Source: Saprospiraceae bacterium (GTDB lineage: Bacteria; Bacteroidota; Bacteroidia; Chitinophagales; Saprospiraceae). From it: a stretch of 64,000 nt of DNA. The translations under genes and the position numbers were made by a program. Positions 42,196-50,924 of the stretch are shown one piece after another. Numbering within the stretch: position 1 is the stretch's first letter; each line of letters opens with the position of its first letter. The DNA lies in the NCBI GenBank assembly GCA_020627535.1, contig JAHDGU010000009.1, forward strand, positions 1 through 64,000, written 5' to 3'. The notes under the pieces were generated by a model, which made no database searches, was not told where the DNA came from, and worked only from the letters and a program-made list of their open reading frames with translations.

Positions 42196-44198
42196 GGAGC
42201 TATACAGGCTATCTGCTTTTTCTAGCGCTCAGTCTCAGTTTATTCAGCTGCCAAGAGCCAGATACGAACTCAGATACATTTGAGCTCAGTTTTGTCAGCT
42301 CAGTGGATGATCCGTACTTCCGTCAGGTCATCCATCTTGCCAATCGCCAAGATCTTGATAGTCTAGCCATTTTGGCGAAAGCCGCTCACCCGCCTACGCG
42401 AATGTGGGTAGCACGCTCACTTGCCTCACTGAGTGATAGATCAGAGACCTTAGATGTTCTCTCGAGCCTGATCCAAGATCAGCATGTAGAAGTCCGAGAG
42501 GCGGCGGCTTTTGCTCTGGGCCAGACAGGCAGTGCATCAGCGCAAGAAATGCTCTTGGCCGCGTATGACTCGGAAGACTCTCTACGGCAGCATGTCGTGC
42601 TCAATGCTACGATTCTGGAGGCGATTGGTAAATGTGGTTCTGCCGAGATGTTAGAGTTCATGAGTACGATCAGCACGTTTGCGCCAGAGGACCCTTTCAT
42701 GCTTCCTGCCCAGATGAGGGCTATCTATCAGTTTGGGCTAAGATCTATGGTGTCCGAAGCCAGCACCCAGCGAGCAGTGGAGGTGGTTACAGGACCTGAG
42801 TATGCGGGTGAGGCGCGTATGATGGCAGCCAACTATCTCATGAGAGCAAAGAATCTGAATCTCGGTCCCCATCTCAAAACGCTGCTACCCACGACCATCA
42901 ATCACAAGGATCCTCGTGTGAGGATGTGCTTGGTCAGAGCGATTGGGACTACAGGTCAAGCTGACGCGATGGTCATCATGAAAAAGATGATGGATCAGGA
43001 TCCTGATCCACGTGTCAAGATCAATTTACTTCGTAGTCTCAGTGCTTATACACGATCTCAGACGCGTGAGATTACCGATAAGGCCTTCAGTCAAGATCAT
43101 GCACTCGTCAAGCTCGCAGCACTGGACTATATGCTTGCGTCTGGTGATGTACAAGATGGTCAGAAGGCATATGAAATTTACCGAACCTCAGATGACTGGG
43201 AGATCAAGTATCGCGCTGCGGCCGTGGCCAACAAGTATCTCAGCTGGCGATCTGCACTCTCTAGGGATCAACTCAATTCACAACTCAAGTCGGCTCTCGG
43301 TGGAGAGGATGACGCTTTCGCGAAAAAACTCATTTTGCAAGCACTGAGCCATGAAGTGCAAAATCAGAGATTCATCGAGGCTTTCGCCAAAAAAGCGGGG
43401 AGCCCCCAGGACAAAACATCGTCTGCAGAGGCATTGCTGCAATTGTACCAGAGCGATAAGTTCAAATCATACTTTGGTGGACAGCATGGGGGTAAGCTCA
43501 AGCAGGGATTGGCTCTACTCAAGTCGCTCATGGAAGATGGTGATGCTGGCAGGATTGCTCTCATCAGCAGCACGATCTCTGCGATGGAATCCTCCAGGGT
43601 CAAGAGTTTTGCATCTGTCTCAGAGCTCGATGCCATCAGTGAGAAACTGAGCTTGCCGCGTGACAAGGAGGCAGCCTACGAGCTGATCCGATTGAAGTCA
43701 ACCATACTTGGGCAAGAAGCACCTCCGGCCAAAGCTGGTGATGTCCACCCGATCGCCTGGGATCAACTTAGCGATACGATGACAGCTATCATCAATGCAG
43801 ACAGAGGAGAGATCCGACTTCGACTCTGGCCTGGGATAGCGCCTGCGACAGTGGCCAACTTCGCTGACCTCGCTAATAATGGATTTTATACAGATAAGAG
43901 ACTCCATCGTGTGGTGCCCAACTTCGTCGTGCAGGACGGATGTCCGCGAGGCGATGGCTATGGGAGCCTAGACTACTTGATCCGCTCCGAATTCAGTGCT
44001 AGGCACTTCGATAAGGCTGGGTACATAGGGATGGCCAGTCTAGGACCACATACAGAAGGGACACAATGGTTTCTTACCCATAGTCCTACTCCTCACTTAG
44101 ATGGAAAGTATACCATCTTTGGAGAAATTATCTCTGGGATGGATGTATTGCAAGCAATGAGACTAGGAGGTGTGATAAAGTCCATCAAGATTCAATAG
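42192..44198 (+). CDS. Lipoprotein with HEAT repeats and C-terminal cyclophilin PPIase
   Basis: A 668-residue protein. The open frame extends to 42129, but the TTG at 42192 gives a proper lipoprotein signal (lipobox L-F-S-C) and a TTGA overlap with the preceding stop. Residues 30-490 hold HEAT-like helical repeats (for example A-F-A-L-G-Q-T-G-S and C-L-V-R-A-I-G-T-T-G-Q). The C-terminal 150 residues are a cyclophilin domain: A-T-V-A-N-F-A-D-L-A, L-H-R-V-V-P-N-F-V-V-Q-D-G, G-T-Q-W-F-L-T and Y-T-I-F-G-E. It is probably an envelope chaperone that holds clients on the HEAT solenoid. Three T-tract hairpin motifs lie inside the gene. Confidence 0.87.
   Translation: MRSYTGYLLFLALSLSLFSCQEPDTNSDTFELSFVSSVDDPYFRQVIHLANRQDLDSLAILAKAAHPPTRMWVARSLASLSDRSETLDVLSSLIQDQHVEVREAAAFALGQTGSASAQEMLLAAYDSEDSLRQHVVLNATILEAIGKCGSAEMLEFMSTISTFAPEDPFMLPAQMRAIYQFGLRSMVSEASTQRAVEVVTGPEYAGEARMMAANYLMRAKNLNLGPHLKTLLPTTINHKDPRVRMCLVRAIGTTGQADAMVIMKKMMDQDPDPRVKINLLRSLSAYTRSQTREITDKAFSQDHALVKLAALDYMLASGDVQDGQKAYEIYRTSDDWEIKYRAAAVANKYLSWRSALSRDQLNSQLKSALGGEDDAFAKKLILQALSHEVQNQRFIEAFAKKAGSPQDKTSSAEALLQLYQSDKFKSYFGGQHGGKLKQGLALLKSLMEDGDAGRIALISSTISAMESSRVKSFASVSELDAISEKLSLPRDKEAAYELIRLKSTILGQEAPPAKAGDVHPIAWDQLSDTMTAIINADRGEIRLRLWPGIAPATVANFADLANNGFYTDKRLHRVVPNFVVQDGCPRGDGYGSLDYLIRSEFSARHFDKAGYIGMASLGPHTEGTQWFLTHSPTPHLDGKYTIFGEIISGMDVLQAMRLGGVIKSIKIQ
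42370..42383 (+). repeat. T-tract mini-hairpin motif (canonical 14-mer)
   Basis: Exact TTTTGGCGAAAGCC on the plus strand, sense to the HEAT-cyclophilin gene (I-L-A-K-A). Confidence 0.65.
43313..43328 (-). repeat. T-tract mini-hairpin motif (CGC stem)
   Basis: Minus strand TTTTTT-CGC-GAAA-GCG. It has an alternative stem with pairing preserved. Confidence 0.6.
43379..43394 (-). repeat. T-tract mini-hairpin motif (canonical, six Ts)
   Basis: Minus strand TTTTTT-GGC-GAAA-GCC, only 50 bp from the previous copy, antisense to the gene (A-F-A-K-K). Confidence 0.65.
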
Positions 44199-44225
44199 TA
44201 AGAAAGCTTATACCAACATACCCAT

Positions 44226-45329
44226 ATGTCTACAGAAGTCAAGAAGACAGCACTCTATGACGTGCATGTAAAAGCTGGAGCCAAGATGGTTCCATTTGCT
44301 GGGTACATGATGCCCGTATCCTACGAAGGAATCATTGACGAGCACATGGCAGTGCGTGAGCGCGCTGGACTCTTTGACGTATCGCACATGGGTGAGTTCG
44401 TCATCAGCGGAGCGGGAGCTAAAGACCTACTACAGTATGTCACCACCAACAATGTGTCCCGCCTTACTGTAGGTCAAGCACAGTACAGCTGCCTGCCCAA
44501 CGATAAAGGAGGTGTGGTCGATGACTTGATCGTATACTGCATGGATGATACAGACGGTAGTGAAGAGTATCTACTTGTCGTCAATGCGAGCAATATCCAG
44601 AAGGATTGGGACTGGATCTCCAGCCAAAATCGATTTGGCGCAAAGATGGAAGATCGATCTGAGCAAACTGGTTTGCTAGCGCTCCAAGGACCTAAGGCTG
44701 AAAAAATCTTGCAATCTCTGACAGATGTCGAGCTCAGTGAGATCAAGTTTTATCACTTTACCAACGGAAACATTGGTCATATTACAGACGTGATCATCAG
44801 TGCTACGGGATATACAGGTGCTGGAGGATTTGAACTGTATGTCGATAATCGTCACCTAGATGACTTATGGTATATGCTACTCAAGGCAGGTGAAGAGCAT
44901 GGTCTAGTGCCTACTGGACTAGGAGCAAGGGATACGCTCCGACTAGAGAAGGCTTACTGCCTCTATGGAAATGATCTCGACGACGAGACTTCTCCGATAG
45001 AAGCTGGCCTCGGCTGGATTGTCAAGACCAAGAAGGGAGACTTCATCTCCAAGGACACCTTTGCCCAACAAAAAGAGGATGGATGTGCCAAAAAACTAGT
45101 CGGCTTTAAGCTCTCGGATCGTCGTGTACCACGCAAAGGATATGAGATCAAAAATCAAAATGGCGATGTCATTGGGGTGGTCACTTCTGGTACCATGTCT
45201 CCGTGCCTTGACCAGCCGATCGGGATGGGCTATATCTACACAGACCGGTGGCCGAGCTCAGACACCATATGGATCTCTACAGGTCGCAAGGATCTAGATG
45301 CGGAGATTGTCAAATTGCCGTTTGTCTAG
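44226..45329 (+). CDS. gcvT: Aminomethyltransferase, glycine cleavage T protein
   Basis: A 367-residue folate-dependent enzyme of the glycine cleavage system (releases ammonia and passes the methylene group to tetrahydrofolate). Visible marks: the N-terminal K-K-T-A-L-Y-D-V-H, M-V-P-F-A-G-Y-M-M-P-V, G-L-F-D-V-S-H-M-G-E with the conserved Asp, T-G-Y-T-G-A-G-G-F-E-L-Y, and G-L-G-A-R-D-T-L-R-L-E. Length is normal. Other gcv genes are not in the window, as is common in Bacteroidota. A GbsR-like regulator gene follows after 56 bp. Confidence 0.95.
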   Translation: MSTEVKKTALYDVHVKAGAKMVPFAGYMMPVSYEGIIDEHMAVRERAGLFDVSHMGEFVISGAGAKDLLQYVTTNNVSRLTVGQAQYSCLPNDKGGVVDDLIVYCMDDTDGSEEYLLVVNASNIQKDWDWISSQNRFGAKMEDRSEQTGLLALQGPKAEKILQSLTDVELSEIKFYHFTNGNIGHITDVIISATGYTGAGGFELYVDNRHLDDLWYMLLKAGEEHGLVPTGLGARDTLRLEKAYCLYGNDLDDETSPIEAGLGWIVKTKKGDFISKDTFAQQKEDGCAKKLVGFKLSDRRVPRKGYEIKNQNGDVIGVVTSGTMSPCLDQPIGMGYIYTDRWPSSDTIWISTGRKDLDAEIVKLPFV

Positions 45330-45385
45330 CATAGGAAACACAGTCATTTTTTCAACAAATCTCTTGAGTTGCTCATTAACTCCCT

Positions 45386-45877
45386 GTGAGATACGCAGAG
45401 GCTAAAGATCAATTTATCAGTTCGTGGGGAGAGCTCGCTTCGGACTGGGGTATGTGCAATTCACTTGGCCAGATACATGGTGCTTTGCTCATATCGCCAG
45501 ATGGCCTCAGTGTCGATCAGCTCAGCCAAGAGCTCAGACTTTCTAGCACCAGCATCAAGAGTCATCTGAAGACCTTACTCGAGTGGTCACTCATTTCACA
45601 GCCACATTGCGATCAGAATAAGGTAAAGATTTATCAAGCAGAAAAGAATGTGTGGAAGGTCTTTCAGCTGGTGGTGAAACATCGCAAAAAGAAGGAACTA
45701 GAGCCACTACTGGAGCTTCTCAGAGATATCCAGGACACCGAAGGGCAAAATCAAGAATCCAAGGAGATTCGTAAGATCTCTCAAGACTGGTTACACTTCT
45801 CCTCTAAGGCCGATAGAGCGCTGGACAAGATCTGTGCGCTCAATCAGAGCCTTGTCGCCAGGACACTTTTTCACTAG
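45386..45877 (+). CDS. GbsR/MarR-like winged-helix regulator
   Basis: A 163-residue protein starting at GTG 45386. Residues 20-100 are a winged helix of the GbsR (MarR-like) type: S-L-G-Q-I-H-G-A-L-L-I-S-P, L-S-V-D-Q-L-S-Q-E-L-R-L-S-S-T-S-I-K-S-H-L-K-T-L, then a wing and a long C-terminal helix with a charged K-H-R-K-K-K-E-L-E-P-L-L-E segment. GbsR proteins of other bacteria control choline/glycine betaine genes; in Bacteroidota their targets are mostly unknown. Its place behind gcvT might link it to glycine metabolism. Confidence 0.82.
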   Translation: MRYAEAKDQFISSWGELASDWGMCNSLGQIHGALLISPDGLSVDQLSQELRLSSTSIKSHLKTLLEWSLISQPHCDQNKVKIYQAEKNVWKVFQLVVKHRKKKELEPLLELLRDIQDTEGQNQESKEIRKISQDWLHFSSKADRALDKICALNQSLVARTLFH

Positions 45878-46295
45878 GGAGGACCTGCCTTGGCAAGGCG
45901 TGAGATATCTTGACGGCAAGTTATGATCACATCTGCTCTGATTATCAGATCTGACTGCAGTAGTTTGAACCCATTTCATGCACTAGGAACTTTTATAGAC
46001 CATAATTATCGAGATAGCGCGCCGATTATCAACGACTTGTGCTGATCCAGTTGAATAGTCAAATTGTAATTTTTTCTTACGGTGAAATTTTAACTTTTTT
46101 TAAAGAAACTGTGGTTTCAAGTTGACAGTGTCGGGTCTTCGCGTATAGCGTATTTCTGCTGCATAGTCAGATACTTACTCTCCTCACCATAGTTTGCTAT
46201 GACTCGTCAACTAAGCACCCGATTCTTTTGTATAAATCCACTATCCATCGAAGCCTAATGCAGGAATTGGGTTGAAAAATGGTCTGAAAATTGCC
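45878..46295. other. 430 bp intergenic region
   Basis: No ORF, tRNA or known RNA was recognised. It holds a 13 bp palindrome GCCTTGGCAAGGC (45887-45899) just after the GbsR-like gene, a T-rich stretch (about 46056-46105), and a short inverted repeat CATAG-TTTG-CTATG (46188-46201). The right end contains a promoter for the DUF1015 gene. The length is unusual for this compact window, so a small RNA or a regulatory region is possible. Confidence 0.5.
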
Positions 46296-46303
46296 TAGCA
46301 TTG
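46272..46303 (+). promoter_or_regulatory. Promoter of the DUF1015 gene
   Basis: TTG (46272-46274), a 21 bp spacer and TAGCATTG (46296-46303; 7 of 8 to TAnnTTTG when the bases allowed to vary are ignored). The ATG at 46308 is only 4 bases behind, so the transcript would be leaderless. Confidence 0.45.
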
Positions 46304-46307
46304 TTAC

Positions 46308-47402
46308 ATGAAGATCGCGTCATTTCGCTCCTTGGTACCACGGACAGAGCTGATCAGCTCCCTCGGCACATTTACCGCTAGTGTCAAGCATCACTATGCA
46401 GACTATGTACGCAATGGATTTTATGAAGAGCAGCTAGAGCTATGCATGTATGTCTACGAGATACAATCCGAGCATCAGACTCATACCGGCATACTCTGCA
46501 ACACGCACATCGAAGACTCCCTAGAGGGCAATATCATTAAGCACGAAAACACATTGGCGTCTAAGGAGCAAGACATGATGTATATGCTGATGGAGCGCAA
46601 GGCAATGATCAAGCCCATTTTGCTGGCTTACCAGTCACGACCAGATATTTCTGAACTCATCAGCCGCGTCAAGCTCCGGCCCGTCTTTCAAGAGTTGATT
46701 GATACTGAAGAGTCCAAGACACACAGATTTTGGCAACTCACCGATGAGGAGAGTGTAGCAATGCAGGAGCACTTCCACCAAGTAGATCGCGCCTACATTG
46801 CCGATGGACATCATCGTCATGCGGTGCTGCAGCTGATGTATGAGCGTGCTGATGAATATAGCAAGAGTAGGTATAGTGGACTTTTCACAGCCTATTTTGA
46901 TTTCGACCAGCTCAAGATCTATGACTACAATCGCATTGTGCAGCTCACACAGAATATCTCCTATGCCACAGTGATGGCCAAGCTCAGTCAGTACTTTGAT
47001 GTTGAAGTCCTTGAAACTTGGCGTAGACCTCAAGATCCTAGGGAGATTTGCCTCATGATGAACTATGAGAACTATGCCCTCAGGTGGAAGCAGGAGGTCC
47101 TCGATGGCACTGCGAAGGGTCAAGCTTTGGACGTAGATCTATTCAATAACTACATCCTAAGAGACCTTTTTGATGTGCGCAATATCCGGGAAGATGCGCG
47201 CATCACGTACATGGAAGGAGTACTGTCTGAGCAAGAGATGATCCAGAAGGTCTACAAGTATGACAGTCGCATAGGGTTTCTTCTCTATCCTGTCGCTTGG
47301 GAAGAGCTCTTGGCTATTGCAGACGCCTCAGAGACCATGCCTCCCAAGAGTACTTGGTTTGAGCCGCGTATGCTCAATGGTCTGATAAGTCAAGTATTTT
47401 AG
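46308..47402 (+). CDS. DUF1015 family protein
   Basis: A 364-residue protein with the family marks Y-I-A-D-G-H-H-R-H-A-V (near residue 160) and the end motif M-P-P-K-S-T-W-F-E-P-R. The N-terminal half has the F-R-S-L-V-P-R start and a Q-x-x-x-x-T-G-I-L region. DUF1015 proteins are cytosolic and conserved in many bacteria and archaea, often beside serine/phosphoglycerate metabolism genes; the reaction is not known. It is followed after 6 bp by an amidohydrolase gene. Confidence 0.88.
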   Translation: MKIASFRSLVPRTELISSLGTFTASVKHHYADYVRNGFYEEQLELCMYVYEIQSEHQTHTGILCNTHIEDSLEGNIIKHENTLASKEQDMMYMLMERKAMIKPILLAYQSRPDISELISRVKLRPVFQELIDTEESKTHRFWQLTDEESVAMQEHFHQVDRAYIADGHHRHAVLQLMYERADEYSKSRYSGLFTAYFDFDQLKIYDYNRIVQLTQNISYATVMAKLSQYFDVEVLETWRRPQDPREICLMMNYENYALRWKQEVLDGTAKGQALDVDLFNNYILRDLFDVRNIREDARITYMEGVLSEQEMIQKVYKYDSRIGFLLYPVAWEELLAIADASETMPPKSTWFEPRMLNGLISQVF

Positions 47403-47408
47403 TCTCAG

Positions 47409-48593
47409 ATGCTCAGATACTTACACCCAGATCATGCCTTGATACGAGGTCAGTTTGAGGCAGGTCTCTACATCGGTCTAGACGACCAAGGGGTCATCCG
47501 AGATATTACCAGCACCCTTCCCACACATGATGGTAGTTCTGCGGAAGAGCTCTCTGGGATTTTGATTCCAGGATTTATCAATACGCACTGTCACCTTGAG
47601 CTGAGTCACATGCGTGGAGCCATCCAGACAGGAACTGGACTGATTGATTTCATATTCGGCGTATTGACCGGTAGAGAGTATGACGCAGATCAGATCTCTA
47701 AGGCCATTTCAGAGGCTGATCATGCGATGTACACTTCTGGTATCGATGCCGTGGGTGATATCTGTAATACTCTGCACACATCAGAGTGCAAGGCTCGATC
47801 TCAAATGCGATATGCCAACTTTGTCGAGGCCTATGACCTCTGGCAAGGACCAGAGACGAGTCCACTTTTTCTGTCACACCTTGAGACCTATGCCTCGATA
47901 GCGATCAAAGAAAAAGACTATAAGATTTTGGTGCCTCATGCGCCATATAGTGTAAGTCAAGCGGCTTTCGCCAAAATTCTAGACGTTAACCAAAGCAAGG
48001 CGGGCACTATCAGTATTCACAATCAAGAGACGCCGGATGAGAATCGATTCTTCGAGTATGGAGATGGACGATTTGTAGAGTTTTTTGAGAAAATCAATCT
48101 GACAACAAGGGGCAAGCCCACCGGTGAAGGAAATGCCATGGACTATGCCCTCAGTCAGATGGACAGCCAAAGACCTACACTTTTTGTACACAACACGATG
48201 AGTACCCATGCGGATGTAGAGAGAGCCCTTGCACAAAATCCTCAGAGCTACTGGGTCACTTGTCCCAATGCCAATCTCTACATCGAGAACCGTCTGCCGG
48301 AATATCGGACCTTACTCTCAGCCGGAGCTACGATGACTATCGGTACTGACAGCCTGAGTTCAAACTGGCAACTGGACATCCTCCAGGAGATCAAGACCAT
48401 ACAGAGATACAATAGTTATCTATCTACCGAGCAGCTCCTTACTTGGGCAACTTCAAATGGTGCTAAGGCGCTTGGCTTTGATGATCTTGGAGAGATCGCT
48501 ATGGGTAAGTCACCAGGTCTGCTTTTGCTAGATTATCGCCCTCAAAACGAGAAGCTTCTAGAAGCTCATCATACGGTGCGCCGAATTTTTTGA
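47409..48593 (+). CDS. Amidohydrolase (SsnA/MtaD-like deaminase family)
   Basis: A 394-residue metal-dependent hydrolase. Metal ligands are visible: T-H-C-H-L-E-L-S-H (H-x-H, near residue 59), I-S-I-H-N-Q-E-T near 200, F-V-H-N-T near 258 and G-T-D-S-L-S-S-N (Asp, near 313). The H-x-x-E set is that of purine-type deaminases such as S-adenosylhomocysteine, methylthioadenosine or aminofutalosine deaminases; which one cannot be told. It overlaps the convergent GSCFA gene by 25 bp. A canonical T-tract hairpin motif is inside (47963-47976). Confidence 0.88.
   Translation: MLRYLHPDHALIRGQFEAGLYIGLDDQGVIRDITSTLPTHDGSSAEELSGILIPGFINTHCHLELSHMRGAIQTGTGLIDFIFGVLTGREYDADQISKAISEADHAMYTSGIDAVGDICNTLHTSECKARSQMRYANFVEAYDLWQGPETSPLFLSHLETYASIAIKEKDYKILVPHAPYSVSQAAFAKILDVNQSKAGTISIHNQETPDENRFFEYGDGRFVEFFEKINLTTRGKPTGEGNAMDYALSQMDSQRPTLFVHNTMSTHADVERALAQNPQSYWVTCPNANLYIENRLPEYRTLLSAGATMTIGTDSLSSNWQLDILQEIKTIQRYNSYLSTEQLLTWATSNGAKALGFDDLGEIAMGKSPGLLLLDYRPQNEKLLEAHHTVRRIF
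47963..47976 (-). repeat. T-tract mini-hairpin motif (canonical 14-mer)
   Basis: Exact TTTTGGCGAAAGCC on the minus strand, antisense to the amidohydrolase gene (A-F-A-K-I). Confidence 0.65.
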
Positions 48594-49588
48594 GAGACAG
48601 AGCTTAGTGACTGGGACAGATCAAGATGAGGATGCTCATCTTGGACACGAGAGATCCTGGAGATGAGCCCTTGCCAGAAGTCCTGTGTAGCTTGACTTTC
48701 TGGATGAATCGGTCGATGTGCCATGTCTCTGGCGATAGCAATCAGAGCTTCAAGCTGTCTCATGGCAGAGCTATCCATCTGTGTCTGACAGTACTTGTCA
48801 AATATGTAGTTGACGGCTTTATCACTGGGATGGATCATGTCTGCTGCATACCAGCGATAGTCTCGAAGCTCATCCATCATGATCTCGTAGGCTGGGAAGT
48901 AGTGATGTTTTGATTCGCAGAGGATATGAGTAGCCTCGATGAGACGTGACTTGGACCTTTGATTCTGTATGTGGCCATCTTTGAGATGCCTCACTGGGCT
49001 TACGGTGAAGTAGCATCTGAGACCGGGGTTGATCGATAGAATGCGTCGCAAGATATCTCTCCACTGAGCGACGATTTCATCTACACCGAGTAGTCGCTTG
49101 TGAAATTCGGTCGAAGCCCTACGGTGACAGTTGGCTACTGTGATCTTGGCTTCTTTGTGTTGATAGACCCACGCGGTTCCCCAAGTTACAAGTAGTACTT
49201 GCGAGTTTGAGATCTCCGAGCGCAATGTCTTCAGGGCGGAGTTCATTTTGGCGACAGCCAGCTCTGCTACAGGATCAGCAAATCGCTTCCCAAACATCCA
49301 ATGAGCGTAGAGGTCTCCGTCATAGATGAGATCAGTCTGCGTGACTTCTGTGTCATCTAAGCATAGCTCAAGTACACGTGCAAGACCGATCGGGTGAAAG
49401 TGCACTCCGCAAGGATTGGCACAGCCTGGCCAAGAGAGATCTTCCAGCCTACCACCAATGCGATCAGCGAAGCAACTGCCCAAGGCCAGAATGCGATCCG
49501 TCTCCTGTATCAACTGATCAGGTGTGTCAATCTGGGTATTGGTCAATATCTTGTGTGTCATATCTCTCGCAGCCTTACGAATATCCAT
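48569..49588 (-). CDS. GSCFA-domain protein
   Basis: A 339-residue protein with the name-giving motif L-G-S-C-F-A-D-R-I-G (near residue 36), then N-P-C-G-V-H-F-H-P-I-G, W-G-T-A-W-V-Y, the catalytic-looking S-P-V-R-H-L-K-D-G and the end block Y-F-P-A-Y-E-I-M-M-D-E-L-R-D-Y-R-W-Y-A-D-M-I-H-P-S (shown split over its conserved D and H). The fold is SGNH-hydrolase-like; the substrate is unknown. A second Met nine codons later (49561) is a possible start. Divergent from the 49602 gene with a very short gap. Confidence 0.9.
   Translation of the reverse strand: MDIRKAARDMTHKILTNTQIDTPDQLIQETDRILALGSCFADRIGGRLEDLSWPGCANPCGVHFHPIGLARVLELCLDDTEVTQTDLIYDGDLYAHWMFGKRFADPVAELAVAKMNSALKTLRSEISNSQVLLVTWGTAWVYQHKEAKITVANCHRRASTEFHKRLLGVDEIVAQWRDILRRILSINPGLRCYFTVSPVRHLKDGHIQNQRSKSRLIEATHILCESKHHYFPAYEIMMDELRDYRWYAADMIHPSDKAVNYIFDKYCQTQMDSSAMRQLEALIAIARDMAHRPIHPESQATQDFWQGLISRISRVQDEHPHLDLSQSLSSVSQKIRRTV
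49246..49259 (+). repeat. T-tract mini-hairpin motif (GACA loop)
   Basis: TTTT-GGC-GACA-GCC on the plus strand, antisense to the GSCFA gene. Confidence 0.55.
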
Positions 49589-49601
49589 ATTTTCGCAATT
49601 T

Positions 49602-50924
49602 GTGAGCTGGTTTGCAGATATTCTAGGTAATTGGAAAAATGAGAAGACCGATGACTACTTGTCCTTTGGGAGATTTAGTGATGCGTACAAGGCTCAGGAC
49701 AACTACCAAGCCTGGGATGGTGCTATGGAGGCATTTGAAGATGGGCAGATTCTAGAGGCCTATCGTCTCTTCTTCGATTATCTCAAAAATGCTCAAGACA
49801 ATCTGAGTTATCAACAAGAGCAAGAAGAGCTCAAGTTCTGTCTCTTCCAAGGCTCTAAGCAGATCGTAGGTCATATTGGCCAGGACATGGTCTGGGCAGA
49901 AGCTAAGATTGCACGGACTCAAAGTCTAGAGATGGGTTTTCTCCGCTTACTCGTCGAAAAAAACTACGGCCTCAAGTACTCCAGATTTGCGCTAGATGGA
50001 GAGGACAATATCACGATTGTCTTTGATTCGCATAGGATTGACTGTTCACCCTTCAAGCTCTACTTTGCGCTTAAGGAGCTGTCAATCACAGCTGACAAAC
50101 TCGATGACATCATGATCGATGAGTGGCGAGATGATCTGGAGCAGATCAATACAGGACATGTCACCAGCCTCGATCCTGCCGTGGTCCAAAACAAGATCAC
50201 ATTTTTGCGACAGCAACTGCAAAAGGCAATAGAGTACTTCCAGGAGCATAGTGATGATCCGAGTCGCAGTCCTGGCGGGCTGAGCTACTATCTGCTGAGT
50301 ACTTGTTATCGGATAGATTATCTCACGCAGCCTGAGGCCTATGTCCTCGAGGCGATTGAGCGTATACAAAGGATGTATTTTTCGCGCTCGGATCTCAGCA
50401 TGGATCAAAAGAATCATCAGATCATCAAGGAATTTGAGCTGATACTAGAGCGTGATGATGAGACGATGGCGCGAGAGTTTTATCAGAGTGTCTTCACATT
50501 TGGGATCACCAAGCCTGCTGGTCAGTTTGAGCTAGAGCAGCTCTTTCACCAAGACTGGAACAATCTCATCTGGTACCTCAACCATGACCTTGAGGAGGTG
50601 TCGCTTGCCACAGCTGAGTATATCGTGGGCTATTCACTCTTCAATTTTGCTCCGCCCCAGGTTATCAGAGAGCTCTTACACCTGTTTTACGAGATCGTCC
50701 ACAATGTGTACTTCAATGCCATAGGATATGATGATCACTACTACAGTGAGACTTCTAGGGAATTTAAGGAGCGAGCAATACGTAAATCTATTAATGGTAT
50801 CGAGCGACGCTACAAGGAGCAACTAGAAGAACTCGATATTGATGTTAAGTCGCTGGATTATACAACGCTGCCACGATTTGCTGCGACCTACCTGGAGATG
50901 ATCAATAAACTGAAGATCGACTGA
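49602..50924 (+). CDS. Uncharacterised cytosolic protein paired with a trypsin-like protease
   Basis: A 440-residue protein with no signal peptide. The open frame reaches back to 49524, but this would overlap the divergent GSCFA gene and encode an odd hydrophobic end; the GTG at 49602 (M-S-W-F-A-D-I-L-G) is preferred. Residues 30-180 (D-N-Y-Q-A-W-D-G-A-M, I-L-E-A-Y-R-L-F-F-D-Y-L, G-L-K-Y-S-R-F-A-L-D) have the look of a YbjN/type III chaperone-like alpha-beta domain; the rest is mostly helical. No named family is certain. Its stop and the protease start share one base (TGATG), so the two proteins are made together. Confidence 0.75.
   Translation: MSWFADILGNWKNEKTDDYLSFGRFSDAYKAQDNYQAWDGAMEAFEDGQILEAYRLFFDYLKNAQDNLSYQQEQEELKFCLFQGSKQIVGHIGQDMVWAEAKIARTQSLEMGFLRLLVEKNYGLKYSRFALDGEDNITIVFDSHRIDCSPFKLYFALKELSITADKLDDIMIDEWRDDLEQINTGHVTSLDPAVVQNKITFLRQQLQKAIEYFQEHSDDPSRSPGGLSYYLLSTCYRIDYLTQPEAYVLEAIERIQRMYFSRSDLSMDQKNHQIIKEFELILERDDETMAREFYQSVFTFGITKPAGQFELEQLFHQDWNNLIWYLNHDLEEVSLATAEYIVGYSLFNFAPPQVIRELLHLFYEIVHNVYFNAIGYDDHYYSETSREFKERAIRKSINGIERRYKEQLEELDIDVKSLDYTTLPRFAATYLEMINKLKID
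50202..50215 (+). repeat. T-tract mini-hairpin motif (TGC stem, GACA loop)
   Basis: TTTT-TGC-GACA-GCA on the plus strand, sense to the 49602 gene. Confidence 0.45.
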
